64,000 nt of DNA from Vulcanimicrobiota bacterium (GTDB lineage: Bacteria > Vulcanimicrobiota > Xenobia > Xenobiales > JADMJV01): positions 62,001-126,000 of the forward strand of contig JAHBVR010000010.1 of NCBI GenBank assembly GCA_019637395.1. The letters run 5' to 3'. Of the stretch, positions 1 through 8,698 are shown piece by piece (position 1 is the first letter of the stretch; the number at the start of each line of letters is the position of its first letter). Below the pieces are notes generated by a model. The model ran no database searches. It was not told the origin of the DNA and saw only the letters and a list, made by a program, of their open reading frames with translations. The translations under genes were made by a program, and so were the position numbers.

Positions 1-1298
1 AGCGTCTGACCGGCCTGGAGCGCGACAAGCTGCAAAACGAACACAATGAATTGATGGCCGAGATCGCTTTCCTGCGCGGCCTCTTGGAGGATGCGCTGAA
101 GCTCGACGCGGTAGTGCGTGAGGAAATGGAAGAGGTGCGCAAAGACTTCGGTGACGAGCGCCGCACCGAAATCGTGGCTTTCGCCGGCGAGCTTAATATC
201 GAGGATCTGATCGCCGAGGAGAAGATGGTGGTTACTATCTCTCAGACCGGCTACATCAAGCGAGTTCCCTACGATACCTACCGCACCCAAAAGCGTGGAG
301 GCCGGGGCATCTCGGGCACGGGTCTGAAAGAAGAGGACTCGCTGGAACACCTCTTCGTCAGTTCCACTCACCACCATATCCTGTTCTTCACCAACCGGGC
401 CCGCGTCTTCCGCATGAAAGTGCACGAGATCCAGGAATACTCGCGCACGGCCAAGGGTACTCCTCTGATCAACTTGCTGCCCATCGTGGACGGGGAGCGA
501 GTCGCCTCCATCATTCCGGTGCGCAGCTTCGAAGACCCGGGCACGATCGTGACCTGCACCCGCGAAGGCATCATCAAACGCACCGAGCTGGAAGCTTATT
601 CGCGCATCAACTCCTCGGGCTTGATCGCCCTCACCCTGAAGGAAGGTGATGAGCTGGTCAGCGTCAAGTTGACCCCCGGCGACCAGGACCTGATCCTGAT
701 CACGCAAAACGGCATGGCCATTCGCTTCCACGAGGAAGATGCGCGGGCTCTGGGGCGCACGGCCCAGGGTGTGAAGGGCATTGATCTGCGCGAAGGGGAC
801 ATGGTGGTGGCCATGGACTCGGTGCAGAAGCGCGAAGCCAACGGCGAGGAAGCGCCCGCTGACGCGGACGCCGAAGTGGTGGCCGAGGGCGAAGAAGCGG
901 TGGCCAGCGATACCACCCCCGGGGAAAAACTGCTGGTGGTGACCGTCAACGGCTATGGCAAACGCACTCTGCTCGACCAGTATCCGACTCAGGGCCGTGG
1001 CGGCAAGGGCCTGAAGACCCTGCAGATGACCGAAAAGACGGGTCATATCGTGGGCGCTATGGTGGTCGACGATCACCACGAGTTCATGGTCTCGACCTTG
1101 CAAGGAACGCTGATCAAACTGGCGGTCTCCGACGTATCCTGCATCGGACGCGCCACCCAGGGTGTGCGCGTCATTCGCCTGGGCGACGGGGACCTGGTGG
1201 GCGCGGTCACGCGCATCATTCCGGAAGAGAGCGATGACGAGGCGGTCGACGGCGAAGCCGAGGGCGAAATCGAAACTGGAGACGAGCCGGTGCTGTGA
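1..1298 (+). CDS. gyrA: DNA gyrase subunit A, C-terminal part (5' end outside window)
   Basis: The reading frame is open from the first complete codon at position 3, so this is the 3' portion (about 432 residues) of a longer gene. It begins in the coiled-coil/tower region (RLTGLERDKLQNEHNEL) and then contains the C-terminal DNA-wrapping beta-pinwheel. A GyrA-box-like motif (QKRGGRGISG) and a second blade motif (QGRGGKGLK) are visible. A Gly/Ala/Glu-rich insert separates two blades, and the protein ends in a strongly acidic tail. GyrA pairs with GyrB to introduce negative supercoils. The GyrA box favours gyrase over ParC. The catalytic tyrosine lies outside the window. The stop codon overlaps the start of the next gene. 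Confidence 0.96.
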   Translation, partial: RLTGLERDKLQNEHNELMAEIAFLRGLLEDALKLDAVVREEMEEVRKDFGDERRTEIVAFAGELNIEDLIAEEKMVVTISQTGYIKRVPYDTYRTQKRGGRGISGTGLKEEDSLEHLFVSSTHHHILFFTNRARVFRMKVHEIQEYSRTAKGTPLINLLPIVDGERVASIIPVRSFEDPGTIVTCTREGIIKRTELEAYSRINSSGLIALTLKEGDELVSVKLTPGDQDLILITQNGMAIRFHEEDARALGRTAQGVKGIDLREGDMVVAMDSVQKREANGEEAPADADAEVVAEGEEAVASDTTPGEKLLVVTVNGYGKRTLLDQYPTQGRGGKGLKTLQMTEKTGHIVGAMVVDDHHEFMVSTLQGTLIKLAVSDVSCIGRATQGVRVIRLGDGDLVGAVTRIIPEESDDEAVDGEAEGEIETGDEPVL

Positions 1299-2155
1299 AG
1301 TCCATCCTGGTCCTGGAAGACGACGAAAATCTGCGGGAACTGCTGGTCGATGTGCTCGACTCGCTGGAATACAAAGTGGAGGGCGCTTCGGCTCCCGAGG
1401 TGGCCATTCACCTGGCTCACGAGATCGTCTTTGACGCGGTCATCTCGGATGTGCGCATGGCCGGACCGGTGGACGGGCTGGGCGCCCTGGAGGAATTAAA
1501 GCGGCAACGTCCGTCCCTACGCTGTATCGTGATGACGGGCTATGCTGACGAACTGGCTCCGCTACGGGCTCTGCAAATCAGCGTGGACGACTACCTCTAC
1601 AAGCCGTTTGATGTGAAGGACGTCCTGGCGGCTTTGGAACGCGTCAAGAAATCAACCCAGCAAAACGCCTGGTATCGCAAGCTTTTGGGCCGGATTATGG
1701 GCCAACCCGATCCGGCTCACGTACTTTCGGAACTGCAACAGGTGCGGGAATCCTGTTTGCGCGACTTCTTCGTAGCCGTTCGCTCGAACTTTCTCTACGC
1801 CGAGACGGCTTTGGATGCTTGGGACCGCCTGGAAGAGCTGGAGTTGGGCTACCTTCAGGCAATGCGCACCCCCACCGCCCTGACCGCCGCCAGCGCCCGG
1901 ACCGCGGCCGACCGCTATGAAGCCTGGAAAACCCGGTTGAGCCAGCGCGCCTCCAAACAAGAACTGATCATGCCCGGGCAGCGCTCGGTCGAGAAGGTGG
2001 AGCGGAGCCTCTTCAAACGCTTCTTGGAGCGCATCAAGCAGGGAGAGATTGACGCCGCCGAATTGGGAATGGCGGTGAGTCTACGCCGTATGCCCGAGGA
2101 CCGGCGCGCCCAGGATCCGGAATACCAGGAACTCTGGCAACGAATGTGGAGCTGA
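1295..2155 (+). CDS. Response regulator with unknown C-terminal helical domain
   Basis: Residues 1-120 form a canonical receiver domain: acidic pair near D9/D10, phosphoacceptor D52 (ISDVRM), T81 (MTGYAD) and K103 (YKPF). All key residues are present, so phosphorylation is expected. Residues 120-286 are predicted helical and match no output domain I recognise: no HTH, GGDEF, EAL or HD-GYP signature is visible. The start is a GTG that overlaps the gyrA stop by 4 nt (GTGA), which suggests translational coupling to gyrA. No cognate histidine kinase is adjacent; the nearest is at about 38.3 kb. The output role is unknown. Confidence 0.85.
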   Translation: MKSILVLEDDENLRELLVDVLDSLEYKVEGASAPEVAIHLAHEIVFDAVISDVRMAGPVDGLGALEELKRQRPSLRCIVMTGYADELAPLRALQISVDDYLYKPFDVKDVLAALERVKKSTQQNAWYRKLLGRIMGQPDPAHVLSELQQVRESCLRDFFVAVRSNFLYAETALDAWDRLEELELGYLQAMRTPTALTAASARTAADRYEAWKTRLSQRASKQELIMPGQRSVEKVERSLFKRFLERIKQGEIDAAELGMAVSLRRMPEDRRAQDPEYQELWQRMWS

Positions 2156-2197
2156 TTTCATAACTTTTTCAGGGCCCTGACTTAGCCTGAGAAAACC

Positions 2198-2716
2198 ATG
2201 AAACTCAGCAACCTGTTCCATCGACCGAGCCATACACTGAGCAAGAAGCCCAAGCCCGACGCCGATTTCGGCCAGGACCTGGACTCGGGCCTGAGCCACA
2301 AAGCCAAACTCGGCATGGCCGCCGGCTGGGTTGGCCTGACCACAGCCGCGGGCGCCGTCATCGGCCACCAGCGAAGTCTGACCGATGTGGTTACGGTGGA
2401 ACGGGTGCCCTATCAGGAAACCATTCAGGTGCCCATCGGCAGCCACACCGAAAGCGGCTGCTATCAGTATCATTACGGCTATGACGCCATCCAAGGCGAG
2501 TTCGGCTATCACTACGGCTACGATGCCAGTTGCACCCAGACGGTGACGGACTATCAGACCCAATACACGGGACGCACCCTCTACAACGAAATCAAGCATC
2601 ACAGTACCGGCTTTCCTCATTCGGCCACACAGGGCGCGCTGCTGGGAGCTGGCGTGGGCATCGTGACCGGCGCGGCCGGCCTCGTACTGTCCAAGCTCAT
2701 CGCCGATAACCACTAA
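2198..2716 (+). CDS. Small membrane protein with duplicated HYGYDA loop, function unknown
   Basis: 172 residues, unrecognised. A polar N-terminus precedes a short hydrophobic segment near residues 32-50 (Gly/Ala-rich). An extracytoplasmic-looking loop follows, then a second Gly/Ala-rich hydrophobic segment near residues 145-168. The loop carries a direct duplication of Y-H-Y-G-Y-D-A (about residues 90-96 and 103-109) flanked by single cysteines, so a disulfide is possible. The composition suggests two membrane-spanning glycine-rich helices around an aromatic loop. It lies 42 nt after the response regulator and may share its transcript. No function is proposed. Confidence 0.6.
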   Translation: MKLSNLFHRPSHTLSKKPKPDADFGQDLDSGLSHKAKLGMAAGWVGLTTAAGAVIGHQRSLTDVVTVERVPYQETIQVPIGSHTESGCYQYHYGYDAIQGEFGYHYGYDASCTQTVTDYQTQYTGRTLYNEIKHHSTGFPHSATQGALLGAGVGIVTGAAGLVLSKLIADNH

Positions 2717-2791
2717 GGGGTATCCGGATCCCTACGCTCCTTTTTCTGTTCAGCCTACTCTGAGTTGGGGTTCAACTTGAGGAGGAAGATG

Positions 2792-3352
2792 ATGTTTGTA
2801 ACTTTGCATGCCAGTTTTGAGGACGCCGCGCTGGGCGAGAAAGCTATGGGAGCGCTACTCGACCACGGAGTGGCCCGAGAGGACCTGTCCGGCTTTTTCC
2901 CGTCCGACTACGAGACCGAAGACGTGCACGAGGTCCGCGCCAATCTGAAGCACGGCATCACCACCACCACCAGTGCCGATGCGGCTTCGGGCGCGGCCAA
3001 GGGAGCCGGCGTGGGCTTTGGAGTGGGCGCGGTGGCCACCCTGGCCAGCTTGCTCATTCCCGGTTTCGGCCTGGTCACTGGAGGGGGAGCTTTGGCTACG
3101 GCTCTTATCGGAGCAGCCGGCACCACGGTGGGAGGAGCGGTGGCCGGCGGTATCGCCGGCTACTTCGAAGACCAGGGCGTGGACCATCAGGTAGCCCTGG
3201 ATTCCGAAGCCGCGCTCCGTCACGGGCGCGCGGTGGTAGTGGTGCGCTGCCCTAGCGGCAAGTTGTCCGAAGCCGAAATCAGCGCCATTCTGCTCAAATA
3301 TCACGCCAGTACCTTCGGCCGCATAGAGGCTCCGGCGATTATTGGCGAATAG
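2792..3352 (+). CDS. YflT-like stress protein domain with inserted glycine-zipper membrane segment
   Basis: 186 residues. The N-terminal 40 residues (FVTLHASFEDAALGEKAMGALLDHGV) resemble the ferredoxin-like fold of general-stress YflT/DUF1269-type proteins. The second half of the fold returns at the C-terminus (GRAVVVVRCP). Between them is a long Gly/Ala-rich hydrophobic stretch (about residues 65-125) with glycine-zipper spacing, likely membrane associated. Two ATGs are tandem at 2789 and 2792. AGGAGG at 2780-2785 gives 3 or 6 nt spacing, so 2792 is preferred. The family role (stress-related) is known only loosely, and I infer nothing more specific. Confidence 0.6.
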   Translation: MFVTLHASFEDAALGEKAMGALLDHGVAREDLSGFFPSDYETEDVHEVRANLKHGITTTTSADAASGAAKGAGVGFGVGAVATLASLLIPGFGLVTGGGALATALIGAAGTTVGGAVAGGIAGYFEDQGVDHQVALDSEAALRHGRAVVVVRCPSGKLSEAEISAILLKYHASTFGRIEAPAIIGE

Positions 3353-3361
3353 CAGGGCCCG

Positions 3362-4015
3362 ATGGCCCTGTCCTTTGGCCCGCCCACCGATCTAACGGCC
3401 CTGGAACTTCTTCAGCAACGCGTCTGGGGTTGTTCCGCCAACGAGATCGTGCCGGCCCATTTGCTGCAAGCCCATCAACACCACGGCGCCTGTGTGCTGG
3501 AAGCCAGGCTGAACGGGGAATTGGTGGGCTTGCTTTATGCCGTCCCCGGTCCGCTCGGAAGCGATTATCTCTATTCTCACCTGGCCGCCATCACGCCCGA
3601 GATGCAGGGACGCGGCTACGGCCGGCAGTTGAAGCTGACCCAGGCTTCCTGGGCGCGCGAGCGCGGTTACCGGCGCATTGTCTGGACTTTTGATCCCCTC
3701 CAGGTTTTGAACGCGCGCTTGAATATCAGCCGTCTGGGGGCCGTGTGCAATCGCTATCTGGTCGACTACTATGGGGAGCTGGATGACGAACTGAACCGCG
3801 GAGTGCCCACCGATCGATTTGAGGTCGATTGGTGGTTGAGTCCCGTGGAGCGCGGCCCGGTGACAGAAACGGTCACCTTCGAGCTGGGCGCGCGCTCTCG
3901 GGAAAGCACCCGCCATCGATTCTTAGACTCGTTTGCTCGCGGGCTTTCGGTCATTTCTTTCGAAGTTGTCGAAGGGCGGGGAATTTATGGGCTGGGGGTG
4001 GTCCATGCGCCTTGA
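3362..4015 (+). CDS. GNAT-family acetyltransferase (COG3375-like)
   Basis: 217 residues with a GNAT core. The acetyl-CoA binding motif MQGRGYGRQLK (about residues 78-88) is preceded by a beta strand ending in a conserved helix start, and the C-terminal part is beta-rich. Proteins of this subgroup are frequently encoded beside MenC/N-acylamino-acid racemase-type enolases, and that is the arrangement here: the next gene starts inside this one. The likely role is acylation of an amine or amino acid that is then the partner's substrate. This is inference from context. The acceptor substrate cannot be read from the sequence. Confidence 0.75.
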   Translation: MALSFGPPTDLTALELLQQRVWGCSANEIVPAHLLQAHQHHGACVLEARLNGELVGLLYAVPGPLGSDYLYSHLAAITPEMQGRGYGRQLKLTQASWARERGYRRIVWTFDPLQVLNARLNISRLGAVCNRYLVDYYGELDDELNRGVPTDRFEVDWWLSPVERGPVTETVTFELGARSRESTRHRFLDSFARGLSVISFEVVEGRGIYGLGVVHAP

Positions 4016-5108
4016 TCGAGTCGAGTTGCGCTGGGTGTCCATGCCCTTACGCACACCGTTCGAGACCAGTTTCGCCCGCGAAACCGAGAAGGACTGCCTG
4101 TTGGTGCGGGTCTTCGGCGAGGGATTCGAAGGCTGGGGCGAGGTGGTAGCGATGAAAGAGCCGCTTTACAATGAGGAAACTCTCAAGTCTTGCTGGCACA
4201 TTCTGGAGGATCTGCTAATACCGCTGGTGCTGTCACGTGCCTGGGAGACGATGGAGGAGTGGGACGAGGCGACCCGAGCCATTCGGCGCAATTACATGGC
4301 TCGAGCCGGTCTGGAAGCGGCGCTGTGGGATCTTTATTCTTTATGTCAGGGCCAATCTCTGGCGGCTTTATGGGGCGGGGTTCGCCAGCGGGTGGAGGTG
4401 GGGATCTCGCTGGGCATCGAGGCTTCTTTGGACCGGCTGCTACCTCAGGTTGAAGCTGGAATCGGCCAGGGATATCGTCGCGTGAAGCTCAAGATCAAGC
4501 CGGGCTGGGACTTGGAGGTCGTGCGAGCGGTGCGCTCGCGCTGGCCCGACCTGGTGCTGCAGGTGGACGCCAATTCCGCTTACCACCTGCGGGACGCCGA
4601 GCATCTGAGCCGACTCGACGACTTCGGTCTGTTGCTGGTAGAGCAACCCCTGGAACATGATGACATCGTCGATCACGCGGCCCTGCAAAAGCGAATAAAA
4701 ACACCGATTTGTCTCGATGAGTCAATTGATACGACGGAGCAGTGCCGGCGAGCTTTAGAGCTGGGCTCGGCTCAAATCATCAACATCAAGCCGGGACGGG
4801 TCGGCGGTTACGCCGCGGCGCGAGCCATTCATGATTTGTGTGCGTCCCGCGCGGTACCGTGCTGGGTGGGCGGCATGCTGGAGACAGGCGTGGGCCGCTT
4901 GCAGAATCTGGCGCTGGCCTCGTTGGAAAACTTTAAGCTGCCGGGCGATATTTCCGCCTCGCGCCGCTATTTCGAGCGCGATATCATCCACCCTGAGGTG
5001 GTGTTGGAATCCGATGGTTGCGTACGCGTCCCCGAAACGCCGGGAACAGGACAGTTTCTGGACTGGCGGGCGTTGGAAAGATCTACTGTTAGATTGGGGC
5101 ACTGGTAG
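4005..5108 (+). CDS. menC: o-Succinylbenzoate synthase / N-acylamino acid racemase family enolase
   Basis: 367 residues, the full family length. The enolase-superfamily active site is complete: K161xK163 (VKLKIK), metal ligands D188 (LQVDAN), E213 (LVEQPL) and D238 (CLDES), and K262 (NIKPG). These positions almost coincide with those of the Amycolatopsis racemase/OSBS. ATG 4005 is chosen because it starts the family alignment (RLDRVELRWV) and follows a G-rich SD-like stretch. It overlaps the GNAT stop by 11 nt. No other men genes are in the window and the neighbour is an acyltransferase. N-acylamino-acid racemisation is therefore as likely as menaquinone synthesis. Confidence 0.88.
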   Translation: MRLDRVELRWVSMPLRTPFETSFARETEKDCLLVRVFGEGFEGWGEVVAMKEPLYNEETLKSCWHILEDLLIPLVLSRAWETMEEWDEATRAIRRNYMARAGLEAALWDLYSLCQGQSLAALWGGVRQRVEVGISLGIEASLDRLLPQVEAGIGQGYRRVKLKIKPGWDLEVVRAVRSRWPDLVLQVDANSAYHLRDAEHLSRLDDFGLLLVEQPLEHDDIVDHAALQKRIKTPICLDESIDTTEQCRRALELGSAQIINIKPGRVGGYAAARAIHDLCASRAVPCWVGGMLETGVGRLQNLALASLENFKLPGDISASRRYFERDIIHPEVVLESDGCVRVPETPGTGQFLDWRALERSTVRLGHW

Positions 5109-5138
5109 CCTGAAACAAGTCCGGACCGGAAGCAACTC

Positions 5139-6308
5139 TTATACCAGGGTTTTGGAAACGGCTTTCTCGAGCGCTTGCTGCAGGTCCCCGATGAGGTCCT
5201 GGGTATTCTCGATGCCTACCGAGATACGGATGAGACCATCGGCAATTCCCATTTCCAAACGGCGTTCGCGCGGGATGCTGGCGTGGGTCATGGTGGCCGG
5301 GACTTCGATGAGGCTTTCCACGCCACCGAGGCTTTCAGCCAGCAGGAAGAGCCGGGTGGACTCGACCAGGGTCCTGGCTTCCTCGATACCGCCTTTGATC
5401 TCGAACGAGATCATGCCGCCGAAGCCATGCATCTGGGCTTTGGCCAGAGCGTGCTGCGAGTGGGAGGCCAGGCCCGGATAGATCACCTGGCGCACGGCCG
5501 GATGGGCTTCCAGGTACTCGGCGATGGCCTGGGCATTGCGGGCGTGGGCCTGCATGCGCACAGCCAGGGTCTTGAGGCCCCGCAGAGCCAAAAAACAGTC
5601 GAAAGGACCCGGAATGGCTCCCACAGCGTTCTGGTGAAACCGCATGTCGGCGGCGATTTCATCCAAGTTGGTAGCCAGGATGCCGCCCACCAAATCGGAG
5701 TGACCGCCCAGGTACTTGGTGGCCGAGTGCATGACGATATCAGCGCCTAACTCCAGAGGACGCTGGAAAGCCGGTGACATGAAAGTATTGTCGACCACCA
5801 CCAGCGAGCCATTGGCCTTGGCCAATTTACACACGGCGCGGATGTCGGTGAGCTTGAGCAACGGATTGGTGGGGCTCTCGACCCAGACCATCTTGATCTT
5901 GGGGTTGAGATGTTTTTCCACCTCGGCCAGGTCACTGGTATTCACGAAATGCGCCTGGACGCCGAATTTGCTCATCACTTTGGTGAAGAAACGGAAAGTC
6001 CCACCGTAAACATCATCCGAGACGAGCACTTCGTCTCCGCTCTGCAGCAAGTACATGCAGTTGTTGGTGGTGGCCATGCCGGAGGCGAAAGCCACACCGT
6101 GTTTGGCGCCTTCGAGGGCGGCCAGACATTGCTCGTAAGCCTGGCGGGTGGGATTGTTGGTGCGCGAATACTCGTAGCCCAGTCGGGGTTGACCCAGGCC
6201 TGCCTGAGCATAGGTGGAGGTCTGGAAGATGGGAACGTTGACGGCTCCCGTCATGGCCTCGGGGTCCTGGCCGGCATGGATGGCCAGCGTTTCCAACTGA
6301 TATTTCAT
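5139..6308 (-). CDS. Cystathionine gamma-synthase/gamma-lyase family PLP enzyme
   Basis: 389 residues of the Cys/Met metabolism PLP family. PLP lysine K198 sits in HSATKYLGGHSD. D173 (VVDNTF) contacts the pyridine nitrogen. Y46/R49 and the SGMAT loop bind the phosphate. Length and motifs match MetB/MetC/MccB-type enzymes that use O-acyl-homoserine or cystathionine. Synthase and lyase cannot be separated by eye. The start ATG overlaps the secG stop by 4 nt (ATGA), so it is the last gene of the gap-pgk-tpiA-secG transcription unit. It converges on menC with only 30 bp between the stops. Confidence 0.9.
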   Translation of the reverse strand: MKYQLETLAIHAGQDPEAMTGAVNVPIFQTSTYAQAGLGQPRLGYEYSRTNNPTRQAYEQCLAALEGAKHGVAFASGMATTNNCMYLLQSGDEVLVSDDVYGGTFRFFTKVMSKFGVQAHFVNTSDLAEVEKHLNPKIKMVWVESPTNPLLKLTDIRAVCKLAKANGSLVVVDNTFMSPAFQRPLELGADIVMHSATKYLGGHSDLVGGILATNLDEIAADMRFHQNAVGAIPGPFDCFLALRGLKTLAVRMQAHARNAQAIAEYLEAHPAVRQVIYPGLASHSQHALAKAQMHGFGGMISFEIKGGIEEARTLVESTRLFLLAESLGGVESLIEVPATMTHASIPRERRLEMGIADGLIRISVGIENTQDLIGDLQQALEKAVSKTLV

Positions 6309-6640
6309 AGACGGATCACCGAAGCCACGATCATCGAAAGAAAGAGAAAAGCGTAGGCCAGGTTGTTGGTCAAGTCGGAGAGGCGTTCTTCGCCGGTCAT
6401 CTTGCCCTTGGCCGTCGGCTGCGAGGGAGCCGACATGCTCTGCTGCATCAAACCCTCAGACTTGTTGGTGCGCAAAGTGACGCATACGATCAAGGCGGCG
6501 CAGACCACAAAATACAGGGTCAGCAGCGCCAGTTTCCAACCGGCCAGACCGCCCGTCGCGCCGGCCTGGTTGAGTTGCTCCACTACAATGTCGGGGGTGG
6601 GCAGCGGCGCCAGAGGGGTGGGGGATTGGGCGAACCACAT
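6305..6640 (-). CDS. secG: SecG-like preprotein translocase subunit
   Basis: 111 residues with two predicted membrane segments (about residues 34-55 and 90-108). They are joined by a cytoplasmic loop beginning LRTNKSEGLMQQSM, which corresponds to the SecG loop that usually reads Q-x-G-K-x-x-G-L. SecG assists SecYE in protein export. Gene order supports the call: secG commonly follows tpiA in bacteria, and here tpiA ends 11 nt upstream. The SD AAAGGAG lies 5 nt before the ATG. The N-terminus is Pro-rich and longer than usual. Confidence 0.8.
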   Translation of the reverse strand: MWFAQSPTPLAPLPTPDIVVEQLNQAGATGGLAGWKLALLTLYFVVCAALIVCVTLRTNKSEGLMQQSMSAPSQPTAKGKMTGEERLSDLTNNLAYAFLFLSMIVASVIRL

Positions 6641-6651
6641 ATCGTTCTCCT

Positions 6652-7428
6652 TTAATTGGCCAGCGAGGCCTGGGTTTGATAGTTGACGATGCGGGCGAAG
6701 CTTTCGGCCTTCAGGCTGGCGCCTCCAACCAGGGCTCCGTCGATATTGGGCTGGGCCATCAGGGCGTCGATGTTGCCCGGATTGACGCTGCCACCATACA
6801 GCAAACGCACTTGCTGAGCAATGCGTTCCCCGAAGAGATTGCCCAGCTCCTGGCGCAGCACCGCGATGGTGTTCTCAGCTCCTTCGGGAGTATCGGTCTT
6901 ACCGGTCCCGATAGCCCAGATAGGCTCATAAGCGATGACCAGCTTGTCACCGCTGCTCAGCGACTGCCCCTTGAGAGCGCCTTGCAGTTGCGCGAGCACC
7001 ACCTCTTTAGTTCGGCCCGCCTCGCGCTGTTCCAGGCTTTCGCCCACGCACAGGATGGGCACCAGGTTGTTCTGCAAAGCGGCCGCAACTTTCTGGTAGC
7101 AGTCTTTGTCCGTCTCGTGAAAGTAGGCGCGGCGCTCGGAATGCCCGATGATGACGTGGCTGCAGCCACAGTCTCGCAACATGGTGGAGGAGAGCTCGCC
7201 GGTGAAGGCGCCCGACTCTTTCCAGTAAACGTTCTGGGCACCCAATCCGTAGTGGGATCTGCCCTCGAGCAAGCCGCCGACTTCCACCAGCAGGTGAGCG
7301 CTGGGGCAGAGCACTACTTCGCGCTGCTGCACCGGGTAAGCGGCTTTGAGCAGGTCTTCCACCAGGTTCTTGGCCTCACGGCGGCTGAGATTCATTTTCC
7401 AGTTGGCGGCGAGAATGGGAACGCGCAT
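6652..7428 (-). CDS. tpiA: Triosephosphate isomerase
   Basis: 258 residues, the normal length. Interconverts dihydroxyacetone phosphate and glyceraldehyde 3-phosphate in the cytoplasm. Catalytic residues are visible: N9 and K11 (ANWKMN), H96 (IIGHSERR) and E168 (AYEPIWAIGTG). The phosphate-binding YGGSV and GALVGGAS loops are also present. I chose ATG 7428 over GTG 7437 because GGAG lies 8 nt before the ATG, whereas the GTG overlaps the SD itself. The gene starts about 11 nt after the pgk stop and is co-transcribed with it. Confidence 0.97.
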   Translation of the reverse strand: MRVPILAANWKMNLSRREAKNLVEDLLKAAYPVQQREVVLCPSAHLLVEVGGLLEGRSHYGLGAQNVYWKESGAFTGELSSTMLRDCGCSHVIIGHSERRAYFHETDKDCYQKVAAALQNNLVPILCVGESLEQREAGRTKEVVLAQLQGALKGQSLSSGDKLVIAYEPIWAIGTGKTDTPEGAENTIAVLRQELGNLFGERIAQQVRLLYGGSVNPGNIDALMAQPNIDGALVGGASLKAESFARIVNYQTQASLAN

Positions 7429-7439
7429 TTGTGTCACTC

Positions 7440-8633
7440 CTAAACGGTTTGAGCGCTGCGGCGCAGAACCGCAACCCCAGGTAGTTCTTGGCCCTCGAGA
7501 AACTCCATGGAGGCGCCGCCTCCGGTGGATACGTGGGTAATCTTGTCCGCCATGCCCATCTGGGTGACGGCGGCTGCCGAATCGCCGCCACCGATACAGG
7601 ACCTTCCCGAACTATTGCAGACCGACTCGGCCACGGCGCGGGTGCCTTTGTCGAAGGGTGGCACTTCAAAAACGCCCATCGGTCCATTCCAGAAGATGGT
7701 TCTGGCTTTGGCGATTTCGGCGGCGTAAAGCGATGAGGTTTTCTCGCCGATGTCCAGGCCCATTTTGTCGGCGGGAACCTGGTCAGCCGCCACGGTTTCG
7801 GCCGGGGAGCCGCCCTTGATAGCGGTGGAAACCTGCACGTCGACCGGCAGCAACAGCTTGACTCCGGCCGCCCTGGCCTTCTCCTCGATGCGTTTGGGCA
7901 GGTCCATGTCGGCTTCACACAGCGATTTACCGATTTCTCCGCCATGCGACTTGATGAAGGTAAAGGCCATGCCTCCACCGATGAGGATGACGTCGGCTTT
8001 CGTCACCAGCGACTCCAAGACGGCGATTTTATCCGATACCTTCGAGCCACCCAGGATGGCTACAAAAGGTTTCTGAGGCGCGCTGAGCAGTTCGCCCAGA
8101 TGGGTCAACTCGGCTTCCATCAAGAGGCCGGCCGCCGAGGGCAGGAACCTGGCCACCCCGACGGTGGAGGCGTGGGCGCGATGGGCCGTGCCGAAGGCGT
8201 CGTTGACGTAAATCTGGCCATGTCGGGCCAGCTTCTCGGCGAAGCCCTCGTCGTTGGCTTCCTCTTCGGGATGAAAGCGCAGATTCTCCAGCAGCAAAAT
8301 CTCGCCCGGCTTGAGGGAAGAGCTGAGCGCTTCGGTTTCCGGTCCGATACAATCGGTGGCCAGCTTGACCGGCTTGCCCCACACCTCTTGCAATCTGGCC
8401 GCCACCGGGCCCAGCGTGAACTCCAGGTTGCGCTTGCCTTTGGGGCGGCCCAGGTGGGACATCAGCACTACCGCGGCGCCTTCGTTCAGGAGACGGCGAA
8501 TGGTGGGCATGGCGGCCTGGATGCGGGTATCGTCGGAAACTCGACCGTCTTGAATGGGACAGTTGAAATCGACGCGTACCAGTACGCGCTTGCCTTTCAC
8601 GTCGAGGTCTTTGAGAGTGGAAAAATCGGCCAT
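7440..8633 (-). CDS. pgk: Phosphoglycerate kinase
   Basis: 397 residues. Transfers phosphate between 1,3-bisphosphoglycerate and ADP. The signature RVLVRVDFNCPI is near the N-terminus, the substrate-binding HLGRPKG loop follows, and the nucleotide-binding GGDSAAAV and C-terminal GGGASMEF motifs are present. ATG 8633 is chosen over the in-frame ATG 8648 because AAAGGA precedes it at good spacing and the family alignment begins at MADFSTLKDLD. It is second in the gap-pgk-tpiA-secG order, behind a hairpin that may set its level relative to gap. Confidence 0.97.
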   Translation of the reverse strand: MADFSTLKDLDVKGKRVLVRVDFNCPIQDGRVSDDTRIQAAMPTIRRLLNEGAAVVLMSHLGRPKGKRNLEFTLGPVAARLQEVWGKPVKLATDCIGPETEALSSSLKPGEILLLENLRFHPEEEANDEGFAEKLARHGQIYVNDAFGTAHRAHASTVGVARFLPSAAGLLMEAELTHLGELLSAPQKPFVAILGGSKVSDKIAVLESLVTKADVILIGGGMAFTFIKSHGGEIGKSLCEADMDLPKRIEEKARAAGVKLLLPVDVQVSTAIKGGSPAETVAADQVPADKMGLDIGEKTSSLYAAEIAKARTIFWNGPMGVFEVPPFDKGTRAVAESVCNSSGRSCIGGGDSAAAVTQMGMADKITHVSTGGGASMEFLEGQELPGVAVLRRSAQTV

Positions 8634-8660
8634 GGATGTTCCTTTCATGAGAGCAAGAAA

Positions 8661-8684
8661 GCCCCATCGCCTGAGCGATGGGGC
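8661..8684 (-). terminator. Intercistronic hairpin between gap and pgk
   Basis: Perfect 10-bp stem (GCCCCATCGC at 8661-8670 with GCGATGGGGC at 8675-8684) and a 4-nt loop. In the minus-strand RNA it is followed by TTTCTTGCTC, a weak U-tract. It starts 15 nt after the gap stop, so it could end a fraction of transcripts or protect a processed gap mRNA. Confidence 0.8.
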
Positions 8685-8698
8685 TTTTGAGACCGTGG

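Noticed and set aside
2717-2788. Possible hairpin around GGGGTATCCGGATCCC
   Set aside because: The arms leave no loop for RNA folding and have a bulge; not supported as terminator or operator.
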